Shown: positions 37,023-46,943 of the stretch, one piece after another
Numbering within the stretch: position 1 is the stretch's first letter
How the letters are laid out: each line of letters opens with the position of its first letter
Assembly (NCBI RefSeq): GCF_000156715.1
Contig: NZ_DS999311.1
Location: 347,471-411,470 of the forward strand
DNA length: 64,000 bases
Direction of reading: 5' to 3'
From: Francisella philomiragia subsp. philomiragia ATCC 25015
GTDB lineage: Bacteria; Pseudomonadota; Gammaproteobacteria; Francisellales; Francisellaceae
Program-made: the position numbers and the translations under genes
The notes under the pieces: generated by a model
Told to the model about the DNA's origin: nothing
Database searches by the model: none
Seen by the model: the letters and a program-made list of their open reading frames with translations, nothing else

Positions 37023-37592
37023 ATGGCTAGTTATAGTACAAATGAGTTTAAAGGCGGCTTAAAGATTCTAATTGATGGTAACCCTATGGTTATTGTTGAA
37101 AATGAATTTGTAAAACCTGGTAAAGGACAAGCTTTTAATAGAGTTAAACTAAAAAACCTATTAAATGATAGAGTAGTTGAAAAAACTTTTAAATCTGGAG
37201 AATCTGTTGAGGCTGCTGATGTTGAAGAGTTAAACGCGGTTTACTCTTATTTTGACGGAGATAGCTATGTTTTTATGCATCCAGAAACTTTTGAACAATA
37301 TATGGTTTCTCAAGAAGCTCTTGGTGAAACAAAGAAATGGCTCAAAGACCAAGATGAATATCAAATAATACTATTCAATGGTCAGCCTATCTCAATAATT
37401 GCTCCGAACTTTGTTAATCTTGAAATTGTTGAAACAGATCCGGGTCTTAAAGGTGATACAGCAGGTACAGGTGGTAAGCCAGCAACATTATCAACAGGCG
37501 CTGTAGTACGCGTACCTCTTTTTGTACAAACTGGCGAAATTATAAAAGTTGATACTAGAACTTCAACTTATGTATCTAGAGTAAAGGATTAA
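37023..37592 (+). CDS. efp: Elongation factor P
   Basis: 189 residues, three beta-barrel domains. The tip of domain I has [17 protein letters not shown] with the modifiable lysine (about residue 34) typical of EF-P lysylated by EpmA. The end reads [25 protein letters not shown] rescues ribosomes at polyproline stretches. SD TAAGGA precedes the ATG at 37023. orn starts 4 bases after, so the two probably share a transcript. The modification genes epmA/epmB are not in this window. Confidence 0.96.
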   Translation: MASYSTNEFKGGLKILIDGNPMVIVENEFVKPGKGQAFNRVKLKNLLNDRVVEKTFKSGESVEAADVEELNAVYSYFDGDSYVFMHPETFEQYMVSQEALGETKKWLKDQDEYQIILFNGQPISIIAPNFVNLEIVETDPGLKGDTAGTGGKPATLSTGAVVRVPLFVQTGEIIKVDTRTSTYVSRVKD

Positions 37593-37596
37593 CCAC

Positions 37597-38133
37597 ATGC
37601 AATCTACAGATAATCTAGTCTGGATTGATCTTGAGATGACAGGTTTAGATGTCGATAATTGTAGAATTATTGAGATAGCTGCAATTATCACAGATAAAAA
37701 TCTAAATATAATTGCTGAGGCTGAACCAATTGCAATTCATCAGTCGGATGAAATTTTAAACTCAATGAATGAATGGTGTATAAAAGTTCACGGTGAAACT
37801 GGTCTAACTCAGAGAGTAAAAGATAGTAAAACCTCTTTGAAACAAGCTGAGCAAAAAATTCTTGAGTTTATAAAAGAGTATGTACCATATCAAAGCTCTC
37901 CTTTGTGCGGTAATTCAATATGGCAGGATAGAAGATTCTTAGCAAAATATATGCCTAACATAGATGACTATTGTCACTATAGAATGCTTGATGTTACGAG
38001 CTTGAAGCTTCTTAATGAATATTGGGGCGATGGTGAAAGTTTCTATAAAAAATCTACACATAAGGCTTTAGATGATATTCGAGAGTCTATAAATGAATTG
38101 AAATTCTATAGACAAAAGCTACTATCTATATAA
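37597..38133 (+). CDS. orn: Oligoribonuclease (Orn)
   Basis: 178 residues of the DEDDh exonuclease family: VWIDLEMTGLDVDNCRIIEIA (first Asp/Glu), NEWCIKVHGETGLTQ, PLCGNSIWQDRRFLAKYMP (third Asp) and KSTHKALDDIRESINELKFY (His and last Asp). It degrades two- to five-nucleotide RNAs, including pGpG, and is essential in many proteobacteria. Coupled to efp. Confidence 0.96.
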   Translation: MQSTDNLVWIDLEMTGLDVDNCRIIEIAAIITDKNLNIIAEAEPIAIHQSDEILNSMNEWCIKVHGETGLTQRVKDSKTSLKQAEQKILEFIKEYVPYQSSPLCGNSIWQDRRFLAKYMPNIDDYCHYRMLDVTSLKLLNEYWGDGESFYKKSTHKALDDIRESINELKFYRQKLLSI

Positions 38134-38260
38134 CCTTTAACTCTAAACTAGCTTTAATACTATTTTATACTTATATTTTCTATTTTATAAAATCATTGCC
38201 ATCTGCGAATACCCATCACTGCAATTATAAGTCTTTTTTTCATCACATTTCAAAAAATCT

Positions 38261-38289
38261 TTAATCTATTTAGATAAATGTGTTATGAT
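38261..38289 (+). promoter_or_regulatory. Likely ppdK promoter (extended -10)
   Basis: An extended -10 TGTTATGAT (hexamer TATGAT at 38284-38289) with a weak -35 TTAATC at 38261-38266 and a 17-base spacer. A small inverted repeat (ATACT/AGTAT) follows in the leader. The start codon of ppdK is about 70 bases downstream. Confidence 0.5.
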
Positions 38290-38359
38290 GAAGATTAGGT
38301 ATACTTGAGAGTATGCTTAGTTTCAAATTAATTTTATGAAAAACTTGAGAGGAGTTTTT

Positions 38360-40993
38360 ATGTCGAAGTTTGTCTATGCCTTTAGCGAAGGTAATAAGTC
38401 TATGCGTGATTTGTTAGGTGGTAAAGGAGCTAATCTTAGTGAAATGCTAAATAGTGGATTGCCTGTACCAGATGGTTTTACAGTAACTACAGAAGCATGC
38501 CTAAAATACTATGATGACCGTCAAAAACTAAATAATCAGGTTAAAGAACAAATTTTTGCAAATGTTGCAGATTTAGAAAAAAGAACAGGCAAAACTTTTG
38601 GTGGTGGAAGTAATCCACTACTTGTATCCGTGCGTTCTGGTGCTAGAGTTTCTATGCCAGGTATGATGGACACAGTTCTAAACCTTGGTCTAAATGATGA
38701 GGTTGCAAGAGCTATGGTAGCAAAGACAAATAACGAGCAGTTTGTTTACGACAGCTACAGAAGATTCATAATGATGTTTGCAGATGTTGTTATGGACTGT
38801 GAGAAAAAACCTTTCGATAAAATACTCGATGATAAAAAAGAAAAACGAAATGTCAAAAACGATTGTGATCTAAGTGCTCAGGACTACAAAGATATTGTTG
38901 CAGAATATAAGAAAATCTACAAAGATCTAGTTGGCAAAGAATTTCCTACAGATCCTGTCGAGCAACTTTTAGCAGCTGTGGAAGCTGTATTTAGATCATG
39001 GAATGCTGAAAGAGCAATTATATATAGAGAAATCAATAATATCTCGAATAACTGGGGTACTGCTGTTAACGTCCAAGAAATGGTTTATGGTAACTCTGGT
39101 AATAATTCTGGCACAGGTGTTGCTTTTACAAGAAACCCTTCTACTGGTGAGAATGAACTTTTTGGTGAGTACCTAATTAATGCTCAAGGTGAAGATGTAG
39201 TTGCAGGAACAAGAACACCTGCACATATTTCAACTTTGAAAGACAAAATGCCAGAAGTTTTTAATGATTTTGTAAAAATTGCTAAAAACTTAGAAAAAGT
39301 ATACAAAGATATGCAAGATATGGAGTTTACTATCGAAGATGGTAAGCTTTTCATGCTACAAACAAGAAATGGTAAAAGAACTGCAAAAGCAGCTTTAAAA
39401 ATCGCTGTTGATATGGCTAAAGAAGGTCTAATCACAAACCAAGAAGCTGTGATGATGGTTGAGCCTCATTTATTAGAACAATTACTACATCCTAAATTTG
39501 ATGAGAAAGCTCTTGCTTCTAAGCGCCCTCTTGGTTCTGCATTAGGTGCTTCACCAGGTGCTGCAAGTGGTAGAATATATTTTGATGTTGAATCATTGCT
39601 AGCTGCAAAAGCTCGTGGTGAAGAAAAAACTATCCTAGTAAGAATCGAAACATCCCCTGAAGACATAGCAGGTATGAATGCTTGTCATGGTATCTTAACT
39701 CTACGTGGTGGTATGACATCTCACGCTGCTGTAGTAGCTCGTGGTATGGGTAAATGTTGTGTATCTGGACTAGAGACAGCAAGAATCGACGAAGATAAGA
39801 AAACTATTACATTCGAGAGAGGTCAAGTATTCTCTGAGGGTGATTATTTATCACTTGATGGGACAAAAGGTACTGTATATAGAGGTATTATAAAAACTGT
39901 TGATCCTGAGGTTACTCAAGACTTTGAAGAGTTTATGAAATTCGTTGATAGCGTACGTAAACTTCGTGTTAGATGTAATGCTGATACTTATAAAGATGCC
40001 TCTATCGCAAGAGCATTTGGAGCTGAAGGTATTGGCTTATGCCGTACAGAGCATATGTTCTTTGAAGAAGATCGTATCTCTTATGTTAGACAAATGATCC
40101 TTGCTAAAGATAAAAAAGAAAGACAAAGAGCTTTAGATAAGCTACTTCCAGTACAGCAACAAGATTTTGAAGAGCTTTTTGAAGCTATGGATAATTTAGC
40201 TGTAACTATAAGATTTATAGATCCTCCTTTACATGAGTTCTTACCTCACGAAGCGGATGAGATTGATGATTTAGCACGTGAGTTCAATATTAGTTATAGT
40301 GAGTTGGAAGCTCGTATAGAAGCTCTAAGTGAGATGAACCCTATGATGGGTCATAGAGGTTGTAGACTTGCTGTAACATATCCAGAAATCATCGAAATGC
40401 AAACTAAAGCTATCATCTATGCAGCAATATCAAGTAAGCGTATGGGAATTGAAGTTAAACCTGAGCTTATGATTCCACTAGTTAGTACATTAGGTGAATT
40501 CAAACTGCTAAGTGGTATTGTTAGAGAAGTTGCTGATACAATTCTTAAGCGTGAAAAAATCGATATTGACTATAAAGTTGGTGTAATGTTAGAAACTCCA
40601 CGTGGCGCTATTGGTGCTGGTATGCTTGCTGAAGCTGGTAGTGAGTTCTTCTCATTTGGTACAAATGACTTAACTCAGATGACTTTCGGTTTCAGTAGAG
40701 ACGATGCTAACAAGTTTATTAAAGACTATCTTGAGAAAGGTATTTTAAGCTTCGATCCATTTGCTAGACTAGATCCTAAAGGGGTTGGTAAGCTAATGGA
40801 AATCGCTAAAGAAGGTGTCAAAGCTGTTAACCCTAATGCTAAAATGGGTATATGTGGTGAGCATGGTGGTGAACCATATTCTGTTGGTTTCTGTCATGAC
40901 TTGGATCTTGATTATGTATCTTGTTCTCCTTTTAGAGTTCCTATAGCAAGACTATCAGCTGCTCAAGCAAAAATTTATGCTGACCGTAGATAA
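38360..40993 (+). CDS. ppdK: Pyruvate, phosphate dikinase
   Basis: 877 residues from ATG at 38360, set by GAGAGGAG just upstream; an in-frame ATG at 38336 lacks this. Domains in order: ATP-grasp nucleotide-binding domain (KSMRDLLGGKGANLSEM; SVRSGARVSMPGMMDT), the phosphohistidine swivelling domain with LRGGMTSHAAVVARGMGKCC, and the PEP-binding TIM barrel with GIGLCRTEHMFFEE, MGHRGCRLAVTYPEI and FFSFGTNDLTQMTFGFSRDD. It interconverts PEP and pyruvate with ATP and phosphate, and can supply PEP for gluconeogenesis. It is monocistronic. Confidence 0.96.
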   Translation: MSKFVYAFSEGNKSMRDLLGGKGANLSEMLNSGLPVPDGFTVTTEACLKYYDDRQKLNNQVKEQIFANVADLEKRTGKTFGGGSNPLLVSVRSGARVSMPGMMDTVLNLGLNDEVARAMVAKTNNEQFVYDSYRRFIMMFADVVMDCEKKPFDKILDDKKEKRNVKNDCDLSAQDYKDIVAEYKKIYKDLVGKEFPTDPVEQLLAAVEAVFRSWNAERAIIYREINNISNNWGTAVNVQEMVYGNSGNNSGTGVAFTRNPSTGENELFGEYLINAQGEDVVAGTRTPAHISTLKDKMPEVFNDFVKIAKNLEKVYKDMQDMEFTIEDGKLFMLQTRNGKRTAKAALKIAVDMAKEGLITNQEAVMMVEPHLLEQLLHPKFDEKALASKRPLGSALGASPGAASGRIYFDVESLLAAKARGEEKTILVRIETSPEDIAGMNACHGILTLRGGMTSHAAVVARGMGKCCVSGLETARIDEDKKTITFERGQVFSEGDYLSLDGTKGTVYRGIIKTVDPEVTQDFEEFMKFVDSVRKLRVRCNADTYKDASIARAFGAEGIGLCRTEHMFFEEDRISYVRQMILAKDKKERQRALDKLLPVQQQDFEELFEAMDNLAVTIRFIDPPLHEFLPHEADEIDDLAREFNISYSELEARIEALSEMNPMMGHRGCRLAVTYPEIIEMQTKAIIYAAISSKRMGIEVKPELMIPLVSTLGEFKLLSGIVREVADTILKREKIDIDYKVGVMLETPRGAIGAGMLAEAGSEFFSFGTNDLTQMTFGFSRDDANKFIKDYLEKGILSFDPFARLDPKGVGKLMEIAKEGVKAVNPNAKMGICGEHGGEPYSVGFCHDLDLDYVSCSPFRVPIARLSAAQAKIYADRR

Positions 40994-41147
40994 TTAACTA
41001 TCTTTTAAATTCTTCCCTTTCAAAAAATTTCACTACTAAAGCTAAATCAAGGTTTACTCTAAAATATTATATGGCTACAATAACTATATTGAGTTTTATA
41101 TAGCGATATTTTAAATGAAATATCCTTTAATCAAAAGCTAAGGGAAA

Positions 41148-41327
41148 ATGCATAAAAAAGTAGATTCATGTATGCAGATACGAAGACAAAAAGGGAATAA
41201 TTTCTCTACTGTCGAAGCATTCGGCAGTGGCAGTTTAGTCACTGCTATGTTTTCTCAAAAAATCAAATCTCAAAGTAATTCTTCTCAAGCACTCCTCTCC
41301 CTCAGCACAAAACTCCTCTGTCTATAA
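41148..41327 (+). CDS. Leucine-rich leader ORF of the ilvE-leu operon (59 residues)
   Basis: An ORF of 59 codons from ATG at 41148 (AAGGG three bases upstream) to TAA at 41327. The last twelve codons read Ala-Leu-Leu-Ser-Leu-Ser-Thr-Lys-Leu-Leu-Cys-Leu: five CTC and one CTA. CTC is scarce in the AT-rich genes around it. It ends 59 bases before ilvE. Such clusters are typical of leucine-sensing leader peptides, although 59 residues is long; an internal ATG at 41247 would give 26 residues but has no ribosome binding site. No other protein family was recognised. Upstream, a possible promoter is TTGAGT (41089-41094) with a weak -10 near 41112. Confidence 0.45.
   Translation: MHKKVDSCMQIRRQKGNNFSTVEAFGSGSLVTAMFSQKIKSQSNSSQALLSLSTKLLCL
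41224..41245 (+). repeat. Stem-loop inside the leu leader
   Basis: GCAGTG (41224-41229) pairs with CACTGC (41240-41245) around a ten-base loop. It is followed by ATGTTTTC within the leader ORF. The T stretch is short, and the Leu codons come after it, so it does not fit as the attenuator terminator; it may pause polymerase or ribosome. Confidence 0.4.
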
Positions 41328-41336
41328 TTTTAGACA
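41319..41336 (+). promoter_or_regulatory. Hairpin over the last codons and stop of the leu leader
   Basis: TGTCTA (41319-41324) and TAGACA (41331-41336) form a 6-bp stem with the leader's TAA in the loop. Just upstream, CCCTC in the Leu codons (41299-41303) is complementary to GAGGG (41377-41381), the ilvE ribosome binding site. Ribosome position on the Leu codons could decide which pairing forms. This is inference from pairing only. Confidence 0.35.
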
Positions 41337-41386
41337 TTGTTGCATAAAAATATATTTTAAATAATTACAAAATATCGAGGGTCAAT

Positions 41387-42274
41387 ATGATAGATAAAAT
41401 TTGGAAAAATGGCGAGATAATCTCCTATGAAGAAGCAAAAGTTGGTATAAACACTCATTCTTTACACTACGGGTCATCTGTATTTGAAGGCATACGAGCT
41501 TATGATACTCCTAATGGTGTAGGTGTCTTAAAGCTAAAAGAACATATGCAAAGATTCATGTACTCAATGAATGTCCTAGGTATGACATGCAAATATACTC
41601 TTGATGAGCTATGTCAAGCTGTATTAGATACTGTCAAAGCTAGCGGCAAAAAATCTTGCTATATAAGACCTTTAGCATATTTTGCTGAGGGCGGTGTTAG
41701 TGTTTTACCTGCGAAAGACCATCCTGTTGATATCACCATCTATTGTATTGATATGGGTAAATATATGGCGGCTGATAAAGTAGATATCAAAGTTAGTAAA
41801 TATATTAGAATTCATCCACGCTCTACTGTCTGTGATGCGAAAATTGGTGGTCATTATGTCAACAGTATATTAGCTTCTAGAGAAACTCTTGGTACACATT
41901 ATCATGAATCTCTACTTCTAGATGCTGATGGCAATGTAGCTGAAGGTGCTGCAATGAATGTCTTTTTTATAAAAGATAATGAAGTTATAACAACCCCATT
42001 AGGAACCATACTAGATGGGATAACTCGTAAGCTTATAATCCAAATTGCTAAAGATTTAGGCTATAAAGTTACAGAACGCTTGTTTAAAGTTGATGAGCTA
42101 ATAAATGCAGATGAGGTGTTTTTCTGTGGAACTGCTGCTGAAATCACTCCTGTGGCAAGTATTGATGATAATAAATTAAGACGCTCAGATTACACTATAA
42201 CTAATCAAATAAAAGAAGTCTTCGAAAAACTTAAACAAGGCGAAGCTTATAAAGATGCTTTAACTTATGTATAG
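41387..42274 (+). CDS. ilvE: Branched-chain amino acid aminotransferase
   Basis: 295 residues of fold-type IV PLP enzymes: HSLHYGSSVFEGIRAYDTP, YIRPLAYFAEGGVSV, the PLP lysine region CDAKIGGHYVNSILASRETL (lysine in AKIGGHY), and VAEGAAMNVFFIKDNEVITTPLGTILDGITR, ending CGTAAEITPVASID. It does the last step of Leu, Ile and Val synthesis with glutamate as donor. It heads the leu cluster; GAGGG at 41377 is its ribosome binding site. leuA starts 11 bases after. Confidence 0.95.
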   Translation: MIDKIWKNGEIISYEEAKVGINTHSLHYGSSVFEGIRAYDTPNGVGVLKLKEHMQRFMYSMNVLGMTCKYTLDELCQAVLDTVKASGKKSCYIRPLAYFAEGGVSVLPAKDHPVDITIYCIDMGKYMAADKVDIKVSKYIRIHPRSTVCDAKIGGHYVNSILASRETLGTHYHESLLLDADGNVAEGAAMNVFFIKDNEVITTPLGTILDGITRKLIIQIAKDLGYKVTERLFKVDELINADEVFFCGTAAEITPVASIDDNKLRRSDYTITNQIKEVFEKLKQGEAYKDALTYV

Positions 42275-42285
42275 GAGCCTGTGAA

Positions 42286-43866
42286 ATGGATAAAAAGAAA
42301 ATTTATATTTTTGATACAACTCTTAGAGATGGACAACAGTCTCCTGGAGCTGGGATGTCTTTTGAAGATAATATTGCGTATGCAGATCTTGCAGATAAGC
42401 TAAATATCGATGTCCTAGAAGCAGGCTTCCCTTCAGCAAGTAATACAGATTTTGAAATAGTAAATACTATCTCAAAAAGAATGGCTGAGAAAAACTCTAA
42501 TATGATTATTGCTGGACTATGTCAGTTAAGAAAAAATCAAGTAGAAATAACTATGGATGCATTACGTCCATCATTGGCAATAGGTAAAGCTAGAGTACAT
42601 ATGTATTTGCCTGTAGATCCAAATCTAGCTCAAGCTAGTCTTGGTAGCAAAAATGATAACGAACAGAATATCAAAAATGTTTATGAGTTAATTAAACTAG
42701 CTAGTGATCAAGGCTTTGAAGTAGAGTTTAGTGCAGAAGGATATTCAAGACTAGGAGATACTTTTGACTATGTTACAGATGTTTTTAGAGCTGCGGTATC
42801 TGCTGGTGTTACAGTTATCAACTGTCCTGACACTATTGGTGGTGCTTGTGAGCGTGAAAATGATAACTACTTTGTCAAAAATATGACTAAACATGCAGAA
42901 ATCATCAAAAAAGAATTTCCTGATAAAAATATAATCTGGTCAGCACATTGTCATAATGATTTGGGATTAGCCTTAGAGAACTCCATGAACGCTGTATTTG
43001 ATGGTCCTGCAACACAAGTAGAGGGCTGTATCAATGGTGTTGGTGAAAGAGCTGGTAACGCATCATTAGAACAATGTGTGATGTTTATAAACCTTTTTGG
43101 TAAACAAAAAGATTGTCATTATTATAATGATATTAATATTGCTAATTTTAAAACTATTTCAGATTTTATTGGCAAGAGAATGTTATCTAGACAACCTCAC
43201 CACCCTATCACAGGTCTAAACTCAGCAAGACATACTTCAGGTGGCCATACAAATGCTATATTGAATAATCCTTTAGCATACCAGCCATTTCACCCAGAAT
43301 CTGTCGGTAATGAAATTAGCTTTATTTTTGGTCCATTATCAGGTGGTAATCATGCTAAGAAGATTATCGAAGAAAATGGTTATATTTGTGATGATAAAGA
43401 AAAAGCAGCTATAGCTCAGCAAATAAAAGATATTTATCATGAGCGTAGAAAAGGTATCACAGATGAAGAGCTAATACAGGCTTATAAACAGATTAAATCT
43501 CCGATTCATGTATCAGCTATAGATTATGGCAAATCTAATGGTGAAACCTATGTTGAGCTTAAAGGAAGATTCTTTGGTAATACAGACTATAGAATTACAG
43601 ATCGTGGCGAAAATTCGGCTCTTTCAGCATTACTAAAAGGCATTCAAGAATATATCCCAGAAATAAATATTTCAGATTACTTCTCTAGATCATTAAAAGA
43701 TGCTGGAATTAATTCTAAATCTGAAACAACTATTATAATCAAAACTGGTGAAAATAGTCCGGTCGTTGAAGGGATTGCTGTAGATCAAGATATTGAGATA
43801 TCTTCACTTAAAGCTTTAATTACTGCTACTAATAAACTATATATAGAAACAAATTATAGGAAATAA
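42286..43866 (+). CDS. leuA: 2-isopropylmalate synthase
   Basis: 526 residues. TIM-barrel core with IFDTTLRDGQQSPGAGMS (metal Asp and catalytic Arg), EAGFPSASNTDFE, SAHCHNDLGLALENSM (metal His pair) and QVEGCINGVGERAGNASLE. The C-terminal third carries the LeuA regulatory domain, so leucine feedback is likely. It joins acetyl-CoA and 2-ketoisovalerate, the committed step to leucine. leuC starts one base after its stop. Confidence 0.96.
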   Translation: MDKKKIYIFDTTLRDGQQSPGAGMSFEDNIAYADLADKLNIDVLEAGFPSASNTDFEIVNTISKRMAEKNSNMIIAGLCQLRKNQVEITMDALRPSLAIGKARVHMYLPVDPNLAQASLGSKNDNEQNIKNVYELIKLASDQGFEVEFSAEGYSRLGDTFDYVTDVFRAAVSAGVTVINCPDTIGGACERENDNYFVKNMTKHAEIIKKEFPDKNIIWSAHCHNDLGLALENSMNAVFDGPATQVEGCINGVGERAGNASLEQCVMFINLFGKQKDCHYYNDINIANFKTISDFIGKRMLSRQPHHPITGLNSARHTSGGHTNAILNNPLAYQPFHPESVGNEISFIFGPLSGGNHAKKIIEENGYICDDKEKAAIAQQIKDIYHERRKGITDEELIQAYKQIKSPIHVSAIDYGKSNGETYVELKGRFFGNTDYRITDRGENSALSALLKGIQEYIPEINISDYFSRSLKDAGINSKSETTIIIKTGENSPVVEGIAVDQDIEISSLKALITATNKLYIETNYRK

Positions 43867-43867
43867 A

Positions 43868-45277
43868 ATGGCAAAAAATATTATTGATAAAATCTGGGAT
43901 GCTCATGTTGTAAAACAAATACCTAATTTTCCAGATATTTTATATATAGATAGAATGCTAATGCATGAAGTAACTTCTGCACAAGCTTTCGATAGAATTA
44001 GAGAACTAAATATTCCAATAAATAATCCAAAATCAATCATTGCAACTGTTGATCATAGTATCTCGACATCACCTATCAATCGTCTAGAAATGAAAGATAA
44101 AGTTGCTCAAGCTCAAGTAGAAAAACTGCGTAGTAATGTTAAAGAATTTGGTATTGATTTTTATGACTTTGAAAGCCAACATCAAGGGATTGTCCATGTC
44201 ATAGGTCCAGAGCTTGGCTTCACATTGCCTGCTTCGACTCTTGTCTGTGGTGACTCTCATACTTCAACTCATGGTGCATTTGGAGCTTTAGCGTTTGGTG
44301 TTGGAACATCTGAAGTTGGACATGTACTTGCTACTAACTGTATTTTGCAATATAGACCAAAGACAATGAAAGTAGAGTTTGTCGGTAAACCCTCAAAGTC
44401 AGCTACGGCTAAAGATATTATCATGAAGCTAATAGCTAATATTGGTATTGGTGGTGCTGGTGGTTATGTCATCGAGTATGTTGGCCAAGCGATCAAAGAT
44501 ATGACTATGGAAGAGCGTATGACGCTATGTAATATGTCGATAGAATGTGGTGCAAGAGCTGGTTTGGTTTCTCCTGATGAGAAAACTTTTAGTTATCTAA
44601 AAGGTAAAAAATATGCTCCTAAAGGTAATGATTTTGACAAATCTGTAGAATATTGGAATAGCTTCATCAGTGATGAAAATGCTCACTATGACAAAACTAT
44701 CAAAGTTGACATTGAAGGACTTGAGCCAATGGTTACATGGGGAATAAACCCTCAACATGCTATCAGTATCTCAGCTAAGATTCCAAGCTTAAAAGATATA
44801 CCTACTCATCAACACAAGCTAGCTCAACAAGCTTATGATTATACTAAATTTAATGCCGATGAAGATATCCTAGGTAAGGAGATTCAATGGGCATTTGTTG
44901 GTAGCTGTACTAACGGTCGTATAGAAGATATGCGCGCTGTGGCTAATGTTTTAAAAGGCAGAAAAATCGCTAAAAATGTAACTATGTATATAGTTCCTGG
45001 GTCAGAGCAAGTACGAAATATTGCCATAGCTGAGGGATTAGATAAGATCTTTGCTGATGCTGGTGCTGAATTTAGAATGCCTGGTTGCTCAATGTGCTTA
45101 GCAATGAATGATGATAAAGTTCCTGAAGGGCAAAGATGTATTAGTACTTCAAATAGAAACTTCATCGGTCGTCAAGGTAAGGGAAGTATAACCCATCTTG
45201 CTTCACCACAAACAGTTGCTGCTAGTGCTGTTATGGGTAAGATTTGTAGTGTTGATAAATTAGATAAGGAACTATAA
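43868..45277 (+). CDS. leuC: 3-isopropylmalate dehydratase large subunit
   Basis: 469 residues of the aconitase superfamily: [21 protein letters not shown], the first cluster cysteine in [17 protein letters not shown], and the other two in [35 protein letters not shown] near the end. It carries a [4Fe-4S] cluster and isomerises 2- to 3-isopropylmalate with LeuD. It sits 1 base after leuA and 2 bases before leuD. Confidence 0.96.
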   Translation: MAKNIIDKIWDAHVVKQIPNFPDILYIDRMLMHEVTSAQAFDRIRELNIPINNPKSIIATVDHSISTSPINRLEMKDKVAQAQVEKLRSNVKEFGIDFYDFESQHQGIVHVIGPELGFTLPASTLVCGDSHTSTHGAFGALAFGVGTSEVGHVLATNCILQYRPKTMKVEFVGKPSKSATAKDIIMKLIANIGIGGAGGYVIEYVGQAIKDMTMEERMTLCNMSIECGARAGLVSPDEKTFSYLKGKKYAPKGNDFDKSVEYWNSFISDENAHYDKTIKVDIEGLEPMVTWGINPQHAISISAKIPSLKDIPTHQHKLAQQAYDYTKFNADEDILGKEIQWAFVGSCTNGRIEDMRAVANVLKGRKIAKNVTMYIVPGSEQVRNIAIAEGLDKIFADAGAEFRMPGCSMCLAMNDDKVPEGQRCISTSNRNFIGRQGKGSITHLASPQTVAASAVMGKICSVDKLDKEL

Positions 45278-45279
45278 GA

Positions 45280-45849
45280 ATGCAAGCTTTTAAAAAACTA
45301 ACATCTAGCGCAATTCCTTTATGGCTAAGTGATATTGATACAGATATGATTATTCCTGCTAACTTTCTAACTCAAACGACAAAAGACGGTTATGGTAAAA
45401 GTTTATTCCATAACTTAAAGGAAAAAGATAGTAGCTTTGTTTTTAATAACCCTGACTACTCTAATTCTGAAATATTGATTGCTGGAGATAATTTTGGCTG
45501 CGGTTCATCAAGAGAGCATGCTGTTTGGGCATTAACTCAAGCGGGTATCAAAGTTATAATTGCGCCATCATTTTCTGACATATTCTTCAATAATGCTGCT
45601 AAAAATGGCTTATTGTTAATCTCATTAGACAAAGATACTGTAAAAGAATTATGTGATAAGGCAGAAGATCCAAAATTTAGTATGACTGTTGATCTACAAG
45701 AGCAAACGGTGAATGTTGATGGCAGTATTTATAGTTTTGATTACGATCCTTTCCGTAAAGATTGCCTAATTAGAGGACTTGATGACATGACTTATCTTAT
45801 TGAGCATCTAGATATAATCAAACAATTTGAACAATCACAAAGAGGCTAA
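45280..45849 (+). CDS. leuD: 3-isopropylmalate dehydratase small subunit
   Basis: 189 residues: [20 protein letters not shown], then the swivelling-domain substrate loop [22 protein letters not shown] and [20 protein letters not shown]. Length and motifs are standard for LeuD. It pairs with LeuC to form the active isomerase. Its last codons carry the AGAGG ribosome binding site for leuB. Confidence 0.96.
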   Translation: MQAFKKLTSSAIPLWLSDIDTDMIIPANFLTQTTKDGYGKSLFHNLKEKDSSFVFNNPDYSNSEILIAGDNFGCGSSREHAVWALTQAGIKVIIAPSFSDIFFNNAAKNGLLLISLDKDTVKELCDKAEDPKFSMTVDLQEQTVNVDGSIYSFDYDPFRKDCLIRGLDDMTYLIEHLDIIKQFEQSQRG

Positions 45850-45850
45850 A

Positions 45851-46930
45851 ATGGAAAAAAATATTGCTATATTAGCAGGTGATGGAATCGGACCTGAAGT
45901 AATGGAATCAGCAATCAAAGTTCTTGATTCTATTGCTAAAAAATATAATCATAAATTTAACTATATAGAAGCTCTTGTTGGCGGTGCAGCTTATGATAGA
46001 TATAAGAGTCACTGTCCAGAAGAAACATTAGAGATATGTAAAAACTCTGATGCAATACTTTTTGGCTCTGTTGGTGGGCCTGTTGAAGCTCAAAATGAAG
46101 AAAAATGGCAAGGCTGTGAAGCTAATAGTATTCTAGCTCTTAGAAAACACTTTGGTTTTAATATAAACATCCGTCCTAGCCAGATTTTTCCAGCACTCAA
46201 AGAAGCTTGTCCACTAAAAGATAGTCGTATTGCAAATGGTGCAGATATTGAAATCTTTAGAGAGCTATCTAGAGATATCTACTTCGGTGAGCATAGAACT
46301 TTTACAGATGAACATGGTGTAAGATGTGCAACTGATATTGCTGAGTATGATGAACATACGATTAGAAATATTGTCGTGCAAGCATTTGAAAGAGCTACTC
46401 AACGTTCAAATAGACTTACATCTGTAGATAAGGCTAATGTCTTAGATACATCTCGACTATGGAGAAACATTGTCAATGAGGTGGCTAAAGATTATCCAAG
46501 TGTAAAAGTTAATCATATGTATGTTGATAATTGTGCGATGCAAATGGTACTTAATCCTAGTCAATTTGATGTAATGGTTACTGGCAATCTTTTCGGTGAT
46601 ATTATTTCTGATTTAGCATCTGTATTACCTGGTTCTATTGGCTTAGTACCATCTATAAGTTTAAATAAAGATGGTTTTGGATTATATGAGCCTTCTGGTG
46701 GTTCTGCTTATGACATCAAAGGTCAGGGCAAAGCTAATCCAATTGCGCAGATATTATCTGCATCATTAATGCTTTCTTATTCATTTGGCTTAGTAACAGA
46801 AGCTGAAGCTATTGCAAGTGCTATCAATAAGACTCTTGAGGATGGCTTTAGAACTTCAGATATATACACTCAAGGAACTAATTTAGCTTCTACAATAGAG
46901 TTTACCGATGAGATTATAAATAGACTATAA
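45851..46930 (+). CDS. leuB: 3-isopropylmalate dehydrogenase
   Basis: 359 residues from ATG at 45851 (the ORF reads eight codons further up, inside leuD, but AGAGG fits 45851). Motifs: ILAGDGIGPEVM, LFGSVGGP, ALRKHFGFNINIRPSQ, RELSRDIYFGEHR, DKANVLDTSRLWR, and NLFGDIISDLASVLPGSIGL with the NAD-binding EPSGGSAYDIKGQGKANPIA. It oxidises and decarboxylates 3-isopropylmalate. Last gene of the ilvE-leuACDB operon. Confidence 0.96.
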   Translation: MEKNIAILAGDGIGPEVMESAIKVLDSIAKKYNHKFNYIEALVGGAAYDRYKSHCPEETLEICKNSDAILFGSVGGPVEAQNEEKWQGCEANSILALRKHFGFNINIRPSQIFPALKEACPLKDSRIANGADIEIFRELSRDIYFGEHRTFTDEHGVRCATDIAEYDEHTIRNIVVQAFERATQRSNRLTSVDKANVLDTSRLWRNIVNEVAKDYPSVKVNHMYVDNCAMQMVLNPSQFDVMVTGNLFGDIISDLASVLPGSIGLVPSISLNKDGFGLYEPSGGSAYDIKGQGKANPIAQILSASLMLSYSFGLVTEAEAIASAINKTLEDGFRTSDIYTQGTNLASTIEFTDEIINRL

Positions 46931-46943
46931 AACTATTATTATT

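Noticed and set aside
41224-41260. Stem-loop followed by TTTTC as an attenuator terminator for the leu operon
   Set aside because: The T-run is short and the Leu codons lie downstream of the hairpin, so it cannot respond to them in the usual way.
41148-41360. Leader region as a degraded insertion sequence end (GTTGCAT near 41340)
   Set aside because: Six frames were read by eye and no transposase-like stretch or paired terminal repeat was found; kept only as a remote alternative.
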